A model generated the notes under the pieces. It was not told the origin of the DNA and searched no databases. It saw only the letters and a program-made list of their open reading frames with translations. A stretch of 64,000 nucleotides of DNA from Mesorhizobium sp. B2-7-1 (lineage in GTDB: Bacteria > Pseudomonadota > Alphaproteobacteria > Rhizobiales > Rhizobiaceae): contig NZ_VFUA01000002.1 in NCBI RefSeq assembly GCF_006440735.1, positions 101,534 to 165,533 of the forward strand. The letters are read 5' to 3'. Shown in pieces: positions 8,900 through 17,852 of this stretch. Position 1 is the stretch's first letter. Every line of letters starts with the position of its first letter. Made by a program: the position numbers and the translations under genes.

Positions 8900-10078
8900 T
8901 CAGCCGTGCGGGCGCATGACCACCTTGATGCAGCCGTCCTGCTTGTCGCGGAACGTCTTGTAGAGGCCCGGTCCCTTCTCCAGGCCGGCACGGTGGGTGA
9001 TGACGAAGGTCGGATCGATCTCGCCACTCAGCACCTTCTGCAGGAGCGGCTCGAGATAGCGCTGCGTATGGGTCTGGCCCATACGAAATGTCAGCCCCTT
9101 GTTCATCGCCGCACCGAATGGAATATGATCCACCAGTCCGATATATACGCCGGGCACCGAGATGGTGCCGCCCTTGCGGCAGCAATAGATCGCCTCGCGC
9201 AGCACATGCGGCCGGTCGGTGCCGAGATAGACGGTGGCCTTGGCCTTATCGAGCATGGAATCGGGCGTGGCGGTCGCGTCGGCCTCGGTGCCGACGCAGT
9301 CTATGCAACTGTCAGGGCCGCGCCCGCCCGTAATGGCCATCAGCGCATCGTAAATATCGGAATTGCTGAAATCGAGCGTCTCCGCCTTGCCGTAGTCGCG
9401 CGCCATGGCGAGCCGCTCCGGCACCTTGTCGATGGCGATGACGCGCCCGGCGCCGAGCATCCACGCGCTCTGGATGGCGAACTGCCCAACCGGTCCGCAA
9501 CCCCATATGGCGACCGTGTCGCCTTCCTGGATGCCGGCGTTCTCGGCCGCCATGTAGCCGGTGGGAAAGATATCGGAGAGGAACAGCACCTGCTCGTCAT
9601 CGATGCCGTCGGGCACCTTGATCGGTCCGACATCGGCAAAGGGCACGCGCAGGTATTCGGCCTGTCCTCCCCAATAGCCGCCGACCAGATGCGAATAGCC
9701 GAACAGCCCCGCGGGCGACTGGCCCATGACCTTCGCGGCCTGTTCGGCATTGGGGTTCGACCGGTCACAGAGCGAGAACAGGCCGTTCTGGCAGAACCAG
9801 CACTCGCCGCAGGAGATGTTGAAGGGCACGACGACGCGATCGCCCTTCTTGAACTTCGTGTGAGCGCGGCCCACTTCCACCACTTCGCCCATGGTCTCGT
9901 GGCCCAGCACATCGCCCGATTTCATCGTCGGCATGTAGCCGTCCATCAGATGCAGGTCCGAGCCGCATATGGCGCAGCAGGTAACCTTGATGATGATGTC
10001 GCGGTCATTCTCGATCGCCGGATCGGCGACCTGGTCGCAGCGAATGTCGCCTTTGCCATGCCAGGTCAAAGCTTTCAT
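8900..10078 (-). CDS. Zinc-dependent alcohol/formaldehyde dehydrogenase
   Basis: A 392-residue medium-chain dehydrogenase. The catalytic zinc region is CAICGSDLH and [12 protein letters not shown]. The structural zinc cysteines are in [15 protein letters not shown]. The NAD-binding loop is GCGPVGQ followed by a strand ending in D. Its length and the insertion after the zinc lobe resemble glutathione-independent formaldehyde dehydrogenases. The ATG at 10078 is preceded by a weak ribosome site and a GGAAC-N17-GTT promoter at 10120-10144. It likely detoxifies or oxidises an alcohol or aldehyde in the cytoplasm under stress; the substrate is not certain. Confidence 0.88.
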   Translation of the reverse strand: MKALTWHGKGDIRCDQVADPAIENDRDIIIKVTCCAICGSDLHLMDGYMPTMKSGDVLGHETMGEVVEVGRAHTKFKKGDRVVVPFNISCGECWFCQNGLFSLCDRSNPNAEQAAKVMGQSPAGLFGYSHLVGGYWGGQAEYLRVPFADVGPIKVPDGIDDEQVLFLSDIFPTGYMAAENAGIQEGDTVAIWGCGPVGQFAIQSAWMLGAGRVIAIDKVPERLAMARDYGKAETLDFSNSDIYDALMAITGGRGPDSCIDCVGTEADATATPDSMLDKAKATVYLGTDRPHVLREAIYCCRKGGTISVPGVYIGLVDHIPFGAAMNKGLTFRMGQTHTQRYLEPLLQKVLSGEIDPTFVITHRAGLEKGPGLYKTFRDKQDGCIKVVMRPHG

Positions 10079-10119
10079 CGGGTTGTTCCCATGGTTGTCG
10101 ATGCTTAGCGGTACGGCCG

Positions 10120-10144
10120 AACTCGCGCTGGGCGGGAATGTTCC
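10120..10144 (-). promoter_or_regulatory. EcfG/RpoE2-type promoter of the alcohol dehydrogenase
   Basis: Minus-strand GGAAC-N17-GTT, 41 bases before the ATG at 10078. Confidence 0.65.
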
Positions 10145-10163
10145 CGAATCAGAACCCGCGTTT

Positions 10164-10948
10164 TCAGCCATTCTTCGCCGAACCCGGCTCGGCCATATTG
10201 CGGTGCTGTTCGGCAAGCGTGCCGGCCGGTGTGACATGGGCGGCGGCGACCTGCATCTTGTTCTTCCAGCCGCTGACGACCTGCTCCTCGCCGGCCATCA
10301 CGGCATCGTAGCCGTCCTTGGCCACATCGGCCGGGTTGTCCTTTTTTGCGTGCCGACTTCGGTGTCCATCATGTCGGCGCGCTCGAAGAAGCGCGTCTGC
10401 GTGGCCCCCGGCATCAGCACGGTCACGCTCACGCCGCTGTCCTTCAACTCATGACGCATAGCAATGGCAAAGGAATCGATGAAGGCCTTGGTGCCGTTGT
10501 AGACTGCCTGGAACGTGCCCGGCATGAAGCCGGCGATGGAGCCGGTGAACAGGATCCTGCCGCGACCGCGCTCCACCATTTTGCGGCCGAGCCGATGGGC
10601 GAGATAGACGGTGCCGGTGATGTTGGTGTCGATGACGCGGCGTGCCTCGCTCCAATCCTGGCCGACGAAGCCCCGGCCCAGACCTCGGCCCGCGTTGAGG
10701 AAAAGAAGATCGATGTCGCGCTCGCCGATCCTGGCGATCAATTTGTCGGCGCCGTCCTCGCTTGCAAGGTCGGCTTCCACGGCGTCGACCGAGACGCCAT
10801 GCGACTGGAGCGCCTCTGCAGCCCGTTCGATGGCCGGCTCGTCGGCGACAATGACAAGATCTTAGCCATCCCTGGCGCAGAGTTTCGCGAGTTCCTTGCC
10901 GATGCCGCTTGATGCGCCGGTGACGACCGCCAGTTTGCCGTTTTCCAT
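10164..10948 (-). pseudogene. Short-chain dehydrogenase/reductase, broken by a stop codon and a frameshift
   Basis: The ATG at 10948 follows an AGGAGG site. The product begins with the SDR loop TGASSGIGK and carries the catalytic YNGTK. Two lesions are visible. An in-frame TAA at 10862-10864 falls where a Tyr codon would fit (RDG-Y-DLVI). A run of six A on the coding strand (10342-10347), one short of the length that keeps the frame, shifts the last 60 codons. Restoring both gives a continuous protein of about 261 residues ending at 10164. A general-stress promoter (10974-10998) is preserved. Either a real pseudogene or two assembly errors. Confidence 0.8.
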
Positions 10949-10973
10949 TCGATCCTCCTGAGTTGTTTGGCCG

Positions 10974-10998
10974 AACAACCGGTCGAACCGAATGTTCC
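10974..10998 (-). promoter_or_regulatory. EcfG/RpoE2-type promoter of the broken SDR gene
   Basis: Minus-strand GGAAC-N17-GTT, 25 bases before the ATG at 10948. Confidence 0.65.
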
Positions 10999-11090
10999 TT
11001 GGGCAGGATTTCCGCATGGTTGAATTGCAATACGCCGGACGAAGGAACCGGGCGGGCGCCCCGGCTGTTGGAATCAACAGAGCTGCAGCC

Positions 11091-11297
11091 ATGTGACTCT
11101 TTTCCGATCTGAACAAGAAGCTGACCGAAAACCTCTATGCCCATGGCAGCTATCTGAGCGATCCTAGCGCCGACCTGCCAAGGCGGGTGGAGGAGACGGT
11201 GGATCTTCTCATGCCTTTCGTACAGCCCGAGGCACCCGAAACCGTGAAGCTGCAGATTCTGGGCACTATCCACGAGCATATTTTTGACGAGGAGTAG
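11091..11297 (+). pseudogene. Small acidic ORF with a stop directly after its ATG
   Basis: A coding-like frame of 66 codons runs from 11097 to TAG at 11297 (segments SDLNKKLTENLYAHGSYL and VQPEAPETVKLQILG). The only in-frame ATG, at 11091, is followed at once by TGA; one base change (TGA to TGG) would open it. A near-promoter, GGAAC-N18-GTT, lies at 11044-11069. It may be a gene with a point nonsense mutation or one using an unusual start. Family not recognised. Confidence 0.4.
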
Positions 11298-11327
11298 CCG
11301 CGGCGGCCCCTCGTTCCGCCGGCGACA

Positions 11328-11489
11328 CTAATCGCGGGACACTTTCAGCCGTCGTCTCGAACGCCGGGATCCATGCTGCTTTTCCGCTTCGCGCAGCACC
11401 CGCACGATTGCGTCCACTGGAGAGGGGTGCGTTGCAGGCTGTGCTTCCCAGCGCCACAAATGGCGAAACAGACTTTTCAGGCTCAACAT
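11328..11489 (-). CDS. Small basic protein
   Basis: 53 residues with a basic C-terminus (SRRSRRRLKV). A strong AAGGAGG ribosome site sits 7 bases before the ATG at 11489, and a GGAAC-N17-GTT promoter lies at 11513-11537. A much longer open frame extends upstream but the ribosome site and promoter fix this start. No family recognised. Confidence 0.65.
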   Translation of the reverse strand: MLSLKSLFRHLWRWEAQPATHPSPVDAIVRVLREAEKQHGSRRSRRRLKVSRD

Positions 11490-11512
11490 GGCAAAGCCTC
11501 CTTGCCCTATCG

Positions 11513-11537
11513 AACCTCGAACGAGGAGCGATGTTCC
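11513..11537 (-). promoter_or_regulatory. EcfG/RpoE2-type promoter
   Basis: Minus-strand GGAAC-N17-GTT, 23 bases before the ATG at 11489. Confidence 0.65.
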
Positions 11538-11545
11538 TTTAGCGG

Positions 11546-11665
11546 CTACCGGAAGACAGCGGCGAAAAGAAGTGCGGCCGCGGCCAAGATAATCAGCGCG
11601 ACAACGACCAGGACCGGGTCGTTCCTGCGCGGCTGCAGGTCGGGAGCGTTCTCCGGCGGTCGCAT
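11546..11665 (-). CDS. Small single-span membrane protein
   Basis: 39 residues from the ATG at 11665: a short polar start, then one hydrophobic helix (VLVVVALIILAAAALLFAAVF) at the C-terminus. A GTG start at 11830 would give 94 residues. The ribosome site is weak for both, so the start is uncertain. No family recognised. Confidence 0.45.
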   Translation of the reverse strand: MRPPENAPDLQPRRNDPVLVVVALIILAAAALLFAAVFR

Positions 11666-11899
11666 TGCATTGGCAAAGCTCGCCTGATTCGTGAAATTGG
11701 GTATATACCCTGCAAAGTGACCTACGGGGACTTGGCGCAGCGGCGGCCTCTGCATCGGTTTCCAGAGGGGCGGCCGCCGGATCAAAGCCGGGCGTCTTAT
11801 CCTGCGAGGCGCCTGCTTGGATGTCGCCACGCTGCCCTGTCGGAGATCGCAACTTCGATGGCATTCGCCGTCTCCTTTACCCCGAAAGGACCCGCTATT

Positions 11900-12508
11900 T
11901 CAGTGCAGCAACGAGCTTCCGCGGGCGCGCGCGATGCCGCGCATGATACCATTGAGCCAGTCGGCAGTGGATGAGCCGGCAGGTTTGTTGTCGATGTCCT
12001 CAAGTGCACTTTCCAAGGTCAGTTCGACCAGGCGATCGGAGGCTCTGGCATCGTCCAGAAGCAGGCGCGCGGCGAGCCGGAGTTTGGGCAACAGCGAGAC
12101 CACGTCGTCCGCCACTGATGTCGGTTGCGCAACAGTAGCGGTCGTTGGCTCAAGCAGCGGTTCTGGCGAGCACAGCGCGTCGGCGAGGGCGGTCCGGCTT
12201 GAAGACTTGCTCAGGCTGCTTGCGAAACGCAGATGCTCGGGAATGGCGATCCGGTCACAGCCGCTGAAGAATACGAACGGCACGTTGCGGCTCATCAACT
12301 CGTCCGCAATCGGGAAAACGTATTTGCCCTGGAGATCAACGTCCAGGATGGCCGCCTCGGCTGTCTGCGCGTGTTGTTCGGCCTGCTCTACGGTCGCGAC
12401 CGGCCCGAGGATAATGGCGCCCATGTCGGAAAAGAACTTGGCTAGATCGCTGGCCAGCAGCCACTCGTCTTCCGCGATCAAGAGGTGAAGTCCCCTGAGG
12501 TTTCGCAC
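11900..12508 (-). CDS. Orphan response-regulator receiver protein
   Basis: 202 residues. The first 115 form a CheY-like receiver: acidic pocket in LIAEDEWLL, phosphoacceptor Asp in AILDVDLQG, switch Ser in VFFSG, and a Lys in LSKSS where the conserved Lys-Pro normally lies (Pro is missing). The C-terminal 85 residues are helical without a recognised DNA-binding or enzymatic domain. I chose the GTG at 12508 because AAGGAG lies 6 bases upstream; TTG at 12523 is the alternative. No sensor kinase is adjacent. A general-stress promoter lies at 12618-12642, so it may tune a phosphorelay under stress. Confidence 0.78.
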   Translation of the reverse strand: MRNLRGLHLLIAEDEWLLASDLAKFFSDMGAIILGPVATVEQAEQHAQTAEAAILDVDLQGKYVFPIADELMSRNVPFVFFSGCDRIAIPEHLRFASSLSKSSSRTALADALCSPEPLLEPTTATVAQPTSVADDVVSLLPKLRLAARLLLDDARASDRLVELTLESALEDIDNKPAGSSTADWLNGIMRGIARARGSSLLH

Positions 12509-12617
12509 GCGAAGCTCCTTCAACTCGCATTTCGACGTGATGAGACCTCGGCCCTAGGGCATGCTGCGCCAACACCGGCGCGCGTGAAAATGAGGTCGCT
12601 GGGAAGCCAGATCGTAG

Positions 12618-12642
12618 AACGCGGTGACGGGTGAACCGTTCC
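12618..12642 (-). promoter_or_regulatory. EcfG/RpoE2-type promoter, distant from its gene
   Basis: Minus-strand GGAAC-N17-GTT, 109 bases before the GTG at 12508, implying a leader of about 100 bases. Confidence 0.5.
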
Positions 12643-12751
12643 GGCCGCTCGCGGCGCACGTCCGATATCGATACGGCAGATGACTACATGGAACCATCTC
12701 CCCAGCCTGCGGTTCGGCACGAGGCGGGGTGTCGGCCGGGAACCATGAACC

Positions 12752-12934
12752 ATGACGTTGGACGGCGAGGCCTCCAGAGACCACAACGAGCGCGAGAATG
12801 CCGAACGTGTTCGCAATCTTGCCGAACGAGCAGGAATTCCAAGCGGGTTGGCGCTCGCGCTGATTTTGAAATACGGCAACGATCCAGACGTGCTCGATCG
12901 CGAGGCGGCAAAGCTGAAGCGCGACGCGGGATAG
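12752..12934 (+). CDS. Small protein resembling DUF3606
   Basis: 60 residues. The second half (VRNLAERAGIPSGLALALI, then GNDPDVLDREAAKL) resembles the DUF3606 pattern of a helix, a glycine-serine turn and a charged tail. The ribosome site is modest. Cytoplasmic; function unknown. Confidence 0.5.
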   Translation: MTLDGEASRDHNERENAERVRNLAERAGIPSGLALALILKYGNDPDVLDREAAKLKRDAG

Positions 12935-12944
12935 GAACTGCGTC

Positions 12945-13434
12945 GTGCTGAACGACCCAATGGGTCCTCATCCTGATGTATTCGTCTTTCCGGTCTGGTT
13001 GAGTTGCTTGCAGCGATGTTCCTCGAGGTGAATGCCCTGGTCATCGCCACAATGATCGCCACCTCCTTCGTCCACGAAGCGATAGCACTTTAGGACGTGC
13101 GCTATGCGACCACAGCGCGCACGGTGAGCCCTATCGAACAGCATGTGCACAGCTTCCTAGAGATGATCCCACTGATGGCCTGATCATCGTGGTGGCGCTG
13201 CATTGGGGCCAGTTCCTTGCGCTGTTCGGAGCTGGATCTGAGAAGGCTCGCTTCGATCTCTCCTGGAAGGAACAGCAACTGCTGGTGGCATACATTGCCG
13301 TCGTGATGATTGTGATAGCGCCGTTCGAACTGCTGCCCTATGCGGAGGAGTTCTTCAGAGGCTTGCGCCAACTCAGGCCGGTCGTGCCAGCCAAGGCCAG
13401 ACGGCATGAGCCCGGCGATACCGCTAAGCGGTGA
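12945..13434 (+). pseudogene. Integral membrane protein gene with three lesions
   Basis: Joining three frames gives one membrane protein of about 163 residues: PHPDVFVFPVWL, then AAMFLEVNALVIATMIATSF, DVRYATTARTVSPIEQHVHS and LHWGQFLALFG with FELLPYAEE. The lesions are a one-base frame change near 13005, an in-frame TAG at 13091-13093 where Trp fits (TGG to TAG), and a missing G near 13180 (ATGGCC for ATGGGCC). Proposed start GTG at 12945. Several hydrophobic spans; I do not know a function for the family. Confidence 0.7.
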
Positions 13435-13452
13435 GGCGGCTGATCGGCAATG

Positions 13453-13477
13453 GGAACGCCGTGCTCGGGCCGATGTT
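13453..13477 (+). promoter_or_regulatory. EcfG/RpoE2-type promoter
   Basis: GGAAC-N17-GTT, 27 bases before the ATG at 13505. Confidence 0.7.
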
Positions 13478-13504
13478 ATCCTTCATCCAACCGGAGATAG
13501 CGTC

Positions 13505-13819
13505 ATGAGGGACAGCCAGAACCGCCGCGAGACCGGCGCCAGGAAACATCCCGCCAGCTCCGGTCCGGACCCGAGCGACCAGCTTTCCCAGGATGCCGCG
13601 GGCAACGAAAAGCCCCATGTCGAACCGGGCCTGAGCCCCAAACAGGACGAGGTCGAGGACAAGACCCATCAATCGGAGGGCCGCAATCCGCGGCGGCAGC
13701 CGACACCAAGCCCGTCGACGGAAAAGAGTTCGGGCGCTGGCCCGGCAGTCGCGGAGCACTGCAAGGACGCCAAGGCGCCCAAGAGCGGTCGTCAGCCCGG
13801 CGCCTATGTGAACGAGTGA
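13505..13819 (+). CDS. Small hydrophilic, disordered protein (paralogue of 53607-53921)
   Basis: 104 residues, highly polar and without hydrophobic segments. It is the same length as, and clearly homologous to, the product at 53607-53921: both carry QNRRETGA/QNNRETGA, a central DAA-N-KP and a GAGPA-A motif near the end. A GGAG ribosome site and a general-stress promoter (13453) precede it. The composition resembles stress-induced hydrophilins; that role is an inference. Confidence 0.7.
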   Translation: MRDSQNRRETGARKHPASSGPDPSDQLSQDAAGNEKPHVEPGLSPKQDEVEDKTHQSEGRNPRRQPTPSPSTEKSSGAGPAVAEHCKDAKAPKSGRQPGAYVNE

Positions 13820-13936
13820 GCAGCCACGCCCATGAAACATAGCGTGACTTCTAAGTTCGGGGCCACCCCTCGGCTACTGATCCCGGCATCGCGACGGATA
13901 GTCCCTCCGGGCTGCCACAACAACGGCCGGCCGGAA

Positions 13937-14310
13937 ATGAAGAAATGGACAGCTTCAGAGACGGGCAGGCACGGTCTCGCCCTGCCAAGTCCGCAGGCGC
14001 GGTTAAGGGTACGGCTGGCGTTGCCGGCAAGCGTTCTTGCGAGTTTTCTTTGCGTTTCGGATCGGCGCACCAGGCGCCGGCGGGCTGGCGCTACGAGCCG
14101 TCCTGCTGCGCCGGAGTGGACTGCTATCAGGCGCCGCCGTCGGACGTGAAGGAGACGAAATATGGCTACCAGCTCTCGACCGGAGAATTGATCCCCTACA
14201 GCGACCACCGCATCAAACGATCGCGCGAATATCTTCACGAGCGCAAGCCTGGAGGCGATAATAAGTCCCTGCACTCCTTCTGCCTTTATGTTCCCGATCA
14301 TGGGATGTGA
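13937..14310 (+). pseudogene. Exported small Cys-containing protein, frameshifted
   Basis: A signal-peptide-like core (VRLALPASVLASFLCV) lies in one frame from the ATG at 13937. The mature part (WRYEPSCCAGVDCYQAPP, then TGELIPYSDHRIKRS and LHSFCLYVP) continues in another frame to 14310. The change of frame is near 14065. The mature part has the paired Cys and aromatic pattern of a rhizobial exported protein family whose function I do not know. A shorter intact reading frame from 13945 would lack a signal peptide. Confidence 0.5.
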
Positions 14311-14345
14311 GCCGGGCGGTCCGGCCGCCAGATCGTGAGCGAAGA

Positions 14346-14370
14346 AAGGCCCGCCTTCCTGGCGGGCCTT
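14346..14370 (-). terminator. Hairpin terminator
   Basis: A perfect 10-base stem (AAGGCCCGCC / GGCGGGCCTT) with a 5-base loop, located 22 bases beyond the stop of the minus-strand gene at 14392. It is followed on that strand by TTTCTTC. Confidence 0.6.
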
Positions 14371-14391
14371 CATTGCGCGATAGCGAGGGGC

Positions 14392-14703
14392 CTACTTATT
14401 GCAGTTCTGCATGTCGGACGTGGTGGTCCCGCTGGCCGTGTTGTTCTGGATGTCGTTGCCGGCCGCGCCCTTGCACCGGTCGCCGATACCGCCGGAGGGA
14501 TTATTAGTGGTGCTGTTTGTGGCGTTAGGATCAAGCGTGCCGCCATTGCCGTTGTTGTTCATGCCATTGGTGCCGGTGGTGGCGCCTGCGCCGTTGGTGC
14601 CGGTCGTAGAGCCGGTCCCGTTGCCGCCGGATCCGTTGGATTGTGCCATGGCGGATGTGGCCAGGACGATTGCGACAGCGGAAGCCGCGATGAGTCTAAT
14701 CAT
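14392..14703 (-). CDS. Exported Gly/Asn/Thr-rich small protein
   Basis: 103 residues. A signal peptide (MIRLIAASAVAIVLATSAMA) is followed by a low-complexity Ser/Gly/Asn/Thr tract and a C-terminal region with two Cys (DRCKGAAGND and SDMQNCNK). The ATG at 14703 follows an AGGAGA site. A GGAAC-N17-GTT promoter lies at 14745-14769 and a hairpin terminator follows. A broken paralogue lies at 52412-52725. Periplasmic or surface; function unknown. Confidence 0.75.
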   Translation of the reverse strand: MIRLIAASAVAIVLATSAMAQSNGSGGNGTGSTTGTNGAGATTGTNGMNNNGNGGTLDPNATNSTTNNPSGGIGDRCKGAAGNDIQNNTASGTTTSDMQNCNK

Positions 14704-14744
14704 GGGAGGTCTCCTGTTTGATCGCCTGATTGCGATATCAGTCA

Positions 14745-14769
14745 AACAAGAGACTCCCGTTGATGTTCC
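14745..14769 (-). promoter_or_regulatory. EcfG/RpoE2-type promoter
   Basis: Minus-strand GGAAC-N17-GTT, 41 bases before the ATG at 14703. Confidence 0.7.
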
Positions 14770-14797
14770 TGTCTGGCAACGCGAGAGAGTTTAATTG

Positions 14798-15019
14798 CTA
14801 TTTTGTCAATGAAACAACATGTGACGCGTGGGTTTTCTGGCGCGGATTGATCCCGTCTGCCGAGTTCGTGTCGTGCTCGACATGTCCCTCGACCGTGTTC
14901 TCGCCCTGCTCCAGGTCGTCGCCCTCCTTGATGGTGCCCTTGAAGGTCCCGATGCCAGGATCGTTACTCATATCGGCGTCGCTCGGCTTTTTCGATTTCG
15001 GGTGCTGGTTTCCGCTCAT
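14798..15019 (-). CDS. Small acidic hydrophilic protein
   Basis: 73 residues, polar (GTFKGTIKEGDDLEQGEN, then VEGHVEHDT). GAGGA lies 7 bases before the ATG at 15019. A near-match promoter, GGAAC-N17-GTG, lies about 40 bases upstream. No signal peptide. Hypothetical protein; hydrophilin-like composition. Confidence 0.65.
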   Translation of the reverse strand: MSGNQHPKSKKPSDADMSNDPGIGTFKGTIKEGDDLEQGENTVEGHVEHDTNSADGINPRQKTHASHVVSLTK

Positions 15020-15099
15020 GGCCGTTCCTCGCTGGGCTTCCGCACCCCAAGGGGCGCCGTATGTTCCGGCGTCGGGCGACGAACGAATAGCGCACGCCT

Positions 15100-15914
15100 T
15101 CAGCAGTGATCTCGGGTTGCGATATCGTCGGCCCTTGCGCGGACGTGGGGCCATTCCTTCACGCCGCGGGGCTCCGTACCTTCACGCGTGGCTGCGCGGA
15201 TTTGGAAGGGCCCCGTTCCACTCCGGCGCGACGATGCGCTCGGGCGAGATCGCCGCCATGGCCCAGGACACGCTGGACTTTGCCGACGCTATCGACCTCG
15301 AACGGTTCGCGATTGTCGGCCCAGATTGGCGCGCGCATAGCCTATCTGCTCGCCTCGGTCTTTCCGCGGAGGATAACATGCCGCGCGGCGCTTTCGCTGG
15401 GATGGCAACCCGGCCCGCCGCAGACCCCGCCTTTGGAACAGGCGAAGGCCTTCTGGTATCAGTGGTTCATGGCGACCGAGCGCGGAGGGAGTTCGTGCGA
15501 TGGCACGATCACTCCTCGCGCGTTTCCAGTGGTACAGTTGGAGCCCGCCAGGCTGGTTCGACGACGCGCTGTTCGAGCAGGTGGCCAAGTCTTTCGCAAA
15601 TCCGGACTGCCGGACGTGACGCTGCATTCCTATCGCGCGCGCTGGGGCGAGGCCGGATCCCGATCCGTGCTACGCTGAACTCGCGCGCAAGCAGATCGAA
15701 GCGAAGCTCATCTCGGTGCCGACCTTGGTCCTTCATGGCGAGGACAATCGCGTCGTTCTGCCGGTTTCGTCCGAAAGACAAGGAGCGCCATTTTACGGCG
15801 AGCTACCAGCGTGGGCTTCTGCCGGGCGTCGCCCATTTCCAGACCCGGGAGGCGCCTGAGCAGGTCCGCGAGGCGGCGGAGCCGTTCCTAGTTGACTTCG
15901 CCAAAACTAGGTGA
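15100..15914 (+). pseudogene. Alpha/beta hydrolase (haloalkane dehalogenase/epoxide hydrolase type), heavily frameshifted
   Basis: Pieces of one alpha/beta hydrolase are spread over all three frames: DTLDFADAIDLERFAIVGPDW, then ARIAYLLASVFP, AKAFWYQWFMATERGG, DVTLHSYRARWGEA, KLISVPTLVLHGEDN, and finally GVAHFQTREAPEQV with the histidine of the triad. The nucleophile region reads GPDW where the family has GHDW. At least four frame changes are needed. The 5' limit is approximate. Confidence 0.65.
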
Positions 15915-15941
15915 TTGGCGCGAAGCAACCCTCGGCTTGGG

Positions 15942-16110
15942 CTAGGGCAATGAAGCCGATTTCGGCTCGTGCACCGGGCAGCGATTGCGTTCGGAGCAGA
16001 ATTTCTGGGAATTGGCGTAGGCGCTCTGGCCGCATCCGCATCAAAGCGCCGATTGGCCAATGCGCTTCGACACCATGCCAGGGGCTGAAGGCGACACTGT
16101 TTTCGATCAT
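15942..16110 (-). pseudogene. C-terminal fragment of a catalase-like (y4iL-type) heme protein
   Basis: The segment VAFSPWHGVEAHWPIGALMR resembles the conserved C-terminal proline-tryptophan region of catalase-like heme proteins. After a one-base shift it continues QSAYANSQKFCSERNR to a TAG at 15942-15944. The rest of the gene is absent upstream. Assignment from motif memory only. Confidence 0.45.
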
Positions 16111-16160
16111 CTCGGCGCGTCACGTCAAGAAGCTTGTCGCCCAGCCCGATTAGCGGAACA

Positions 16161-16185
16161 GGAACCTTTTTTCCGCCAGTGGGTT
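16161..16185 (+). promoter_or_regulatory. EcfG/RpoE2-type promoter
   Basis: GGAAC-N17-GTT, 34 bases before the ATG at 16220. Confidence 0.7.
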
Positions 16186-16219
16186 AGTGGCAAGGCATTA
16201 ACCCATGTTAGGGAGCGGC

Positions 16220-16408
16220 ATGGCACGCAAGGTTCGTCAAGTGCTCAGGTCGGAGGAGGAGTCTTCGGAGACGACGAGGCCGGAACGCGAGATGAGCGTC
16301 GCGTTGGACGCGTTGAGATATGAGGATGCGCCTACTCGGATGTTGGAGTTGGCGCGGAAGCTCGACGCAGCGATCGCGTTGCGTGCGCGCAAAGCTCGCC
16401 CGAATTGA
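16220..16408 (+). CDS. Small charged helical protein
   Basis: 62 residues, mostly predicted helix (MLELARKLDAAIALRARKA near the end). The ATG at 16220 has AGGGAG four bases upstream and a general-stress promoter at 16161. An in-frame ATG at 16205 lacks a ribosome site. Family not recognised; cytoplasmic. Confidence 0.65.
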   Translation: MARKVRQVLRSEEESSETTRPEREMSVALDALRYEDAPTRMLELARKLDAAIALRARKARPN

Positions 16409-16411
16409 CGT

Positions 16412-16854
16412 TCAACCGACGACGTTCTGATCGTCCCGATCCGGAACAATCATGGCCGGCATTTGTACGCCTTTGAACAGGCCGATCGTGTCGGCATGCG
16501 CCTTGCGCTGCATCTCTACGTAAGGCTGATCCAGCGAGGCCGTCGTGCTCTGCAATCGTTCCAGATCACCCTTATGCTCGGCATTGGATTGCGTCGGCAT
16601 CTGCAATTTCTGCTCGCCGGCGATCTTCTGCAGCTTGGCATTCGCCGCACCGTGATCGGCGATCATTCGCTTGGCGAAAACCTTGATCTGCTGATCCTTC
16701 GCGTTGTCCTGCGCGATCTTGCTCGAATCAACTTCGAACATCCCGTCGATCGCAGCCTTGTTGACGAAGGTCTGCACGTCGTCAGCCGCGAAGGCCGGAA
16801 GGGCAATCATCAACGCGGCGGTCGCCGATGGAATAAGAATATCCGCATGCTCAT
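16412..16854 (-). pseudogene. DUF4142 protein, frameshifted signal peptide and truncated C-terminus
   Basis: The body (DVQTFVNKAAIDGMFEVDSS, then RMIADHGAANAKLQKIAGEQ) is closely related to the intact DUF4142 protein at 40145-40897. The ATG at 16854 with a good ribosome site starts MSMRI, but the frame must change by two bases to reach the signal core (PSATAALMIALPAFAA). The C-terminal part of the DUF4142 helix bundle is missing after about residue 115. A general-stress promoter is intact at 16885-16909. Confidence 0.7.
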
Positions 16855-16884
16855 GGCTCCAGGCTCCTTTGCTCCTTGGGACCG

Positions 16885-16909
16885 AACCATTGTTCGCTGC
16901 CTTTGTTCC
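16885..16909 (-). promoter_or_regulatory. EcfG/RpoE2-type promoter of the broken DUF4142 gene
   Basis: Minus-strand GGAAC-N17-GTT, 30 bases before the ATG at 16854. Confidence 0.65.
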
Positions 16910-17169
16910 CGCACAGACTCGCGTTTAGACTGACAAATGAAAACCCGCCGTTGTCGCCTGCGCGTTCGTGAATCGATCGGCTAAGTTCTAAGGCGGCTAG
17001 TCAACGCTCAGGCTGCCTCCGGCGCCATATTTGACGACGGCTCGCCGTCGCTCGTTGGTCGGCGCCGCGATTGTTCTTTCCGTTCGGAACATCTCACCGC
17101 AACCGGTCGGTTGCCGGCGGCTCCCTGTTGTCTGACACCGAGCGGCGCGGGCCTTCGTGTCGCTTATCG

Positions 17170-17778
17170 CTAGCGCAGAACGTCGCGCACCAGCCCGAGG
17201 CCGAGCGCGTCTGCGGCATGGATGTAACAGTTCTGCGTGGCCCGTTGATAAAGTTCATCCGCACTGAGCGAGCTGCCTTCGACAAGCTCCCTGAAGCCTT
17301 CCATCTCTAGCTTTTCTGACGTCTCCAGCATCGCAAGCTGCTCGCGGACGATCTGGATGCAGGATCGCATCGGGCCGTTCAGCGCGATGCTCGTTTCCAT
17401 GCGCCGCTCATGCACGAGAAGGACAGCATCTTCAGTCATGAAGCGGTAGCGTTTCGGAAAGGCAGCGAAGACCGTCACCCCCGCTGAATAGACCTTCGTC
17501 TTCCCGACACAGAAAGCGTCCCGGCCGGAATGCCGGCGGAAAAGCCGAACCTCGAGTGCCATGCGGCGAGCGGCATCCGCATCGCCGCCGCCCGTGTTCA
17601 ACTCCATGACCATGTCCTGATCGTCTTTGCGGACGGACTCCAGGCGACCGAGGAAGAAGCTTACCGTCTCATCATCGATCAGGCCGTTGATGGAGATATT
17701 GGGCTGGAACAGAAGCTTTTCCCGGCTCGGGACCCGACCGTCCTGGTCATGTGAGACGCTGTCGTCGTGGAAAGCCAT
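17170..17778 (-). CDS. ClpP-like serine peptidase (family S14)
   Basis: 202 residues of the Clp/crotonase fold: GLIDDETVSFFLGRL, then LNTGGGDADAARRMA (the oxyanion glycine region), KVYSAGVTVFAAFP with the candidate nucleophile Ser, and AVLLVHERR with the candidate His. This is the diverged ClpP-like type seen as a single gene in rhizobia, not the housekeeping ClpP, and no ClpX/ClpA gene is adjacent. I chose the ATG at 17778 with GTGAGG upstream; GTG at 17790 is the alternative. A general-stress promoter lies at 17809-17833. Probably cytoplasmic; whether it works with a Clp ATPase is unknown. Confidence 0.75.
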   Translation of the reverse strand: MAFHDDSVSHDQDGRVPSREKLLFQPNISINGLIDDETVSFFLGRLESVRKDDQDMVMELNTGGGDADAARRMALEVRLFRRHSGRDAFCVGKTKVYSAGVTVFAAFPKRYRFMTEDAVLLVHERRMETSIALNGPMRSCIQIVREQLAMLETSEKLEMEGFRELVEGSSLSADELYQRATQNCYIHAADALGLGLVRDVLR

Positions 17779-17808
17779 GGAATGCCTCACCGGAATGTTC
17801 CAACTCCC

Positions 17809-17833
17809 AACCGCCCATCGCCCCGTTCGTTCC
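17809..17833 (-). promoter_or_regulatory. EcfG/RpoE2-type promoter of the ClpP-like gene
   Basis: Minus-strand GGAAC-N17-GTT, 30 bases before the ATG at 17778. It diverges from the site at 17853, 19 bases away. Confidence 0.65.
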
Positions 17834-17852
17834 GCGGGGTTTCGCGGTTGCG

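Noticed and set aside
17085..17110. Another GGAAC site on the plus strand
   Set aside because: The distance to GTT is 19 bases and no plus-strand gene follows, so it was not counted as a promoter.
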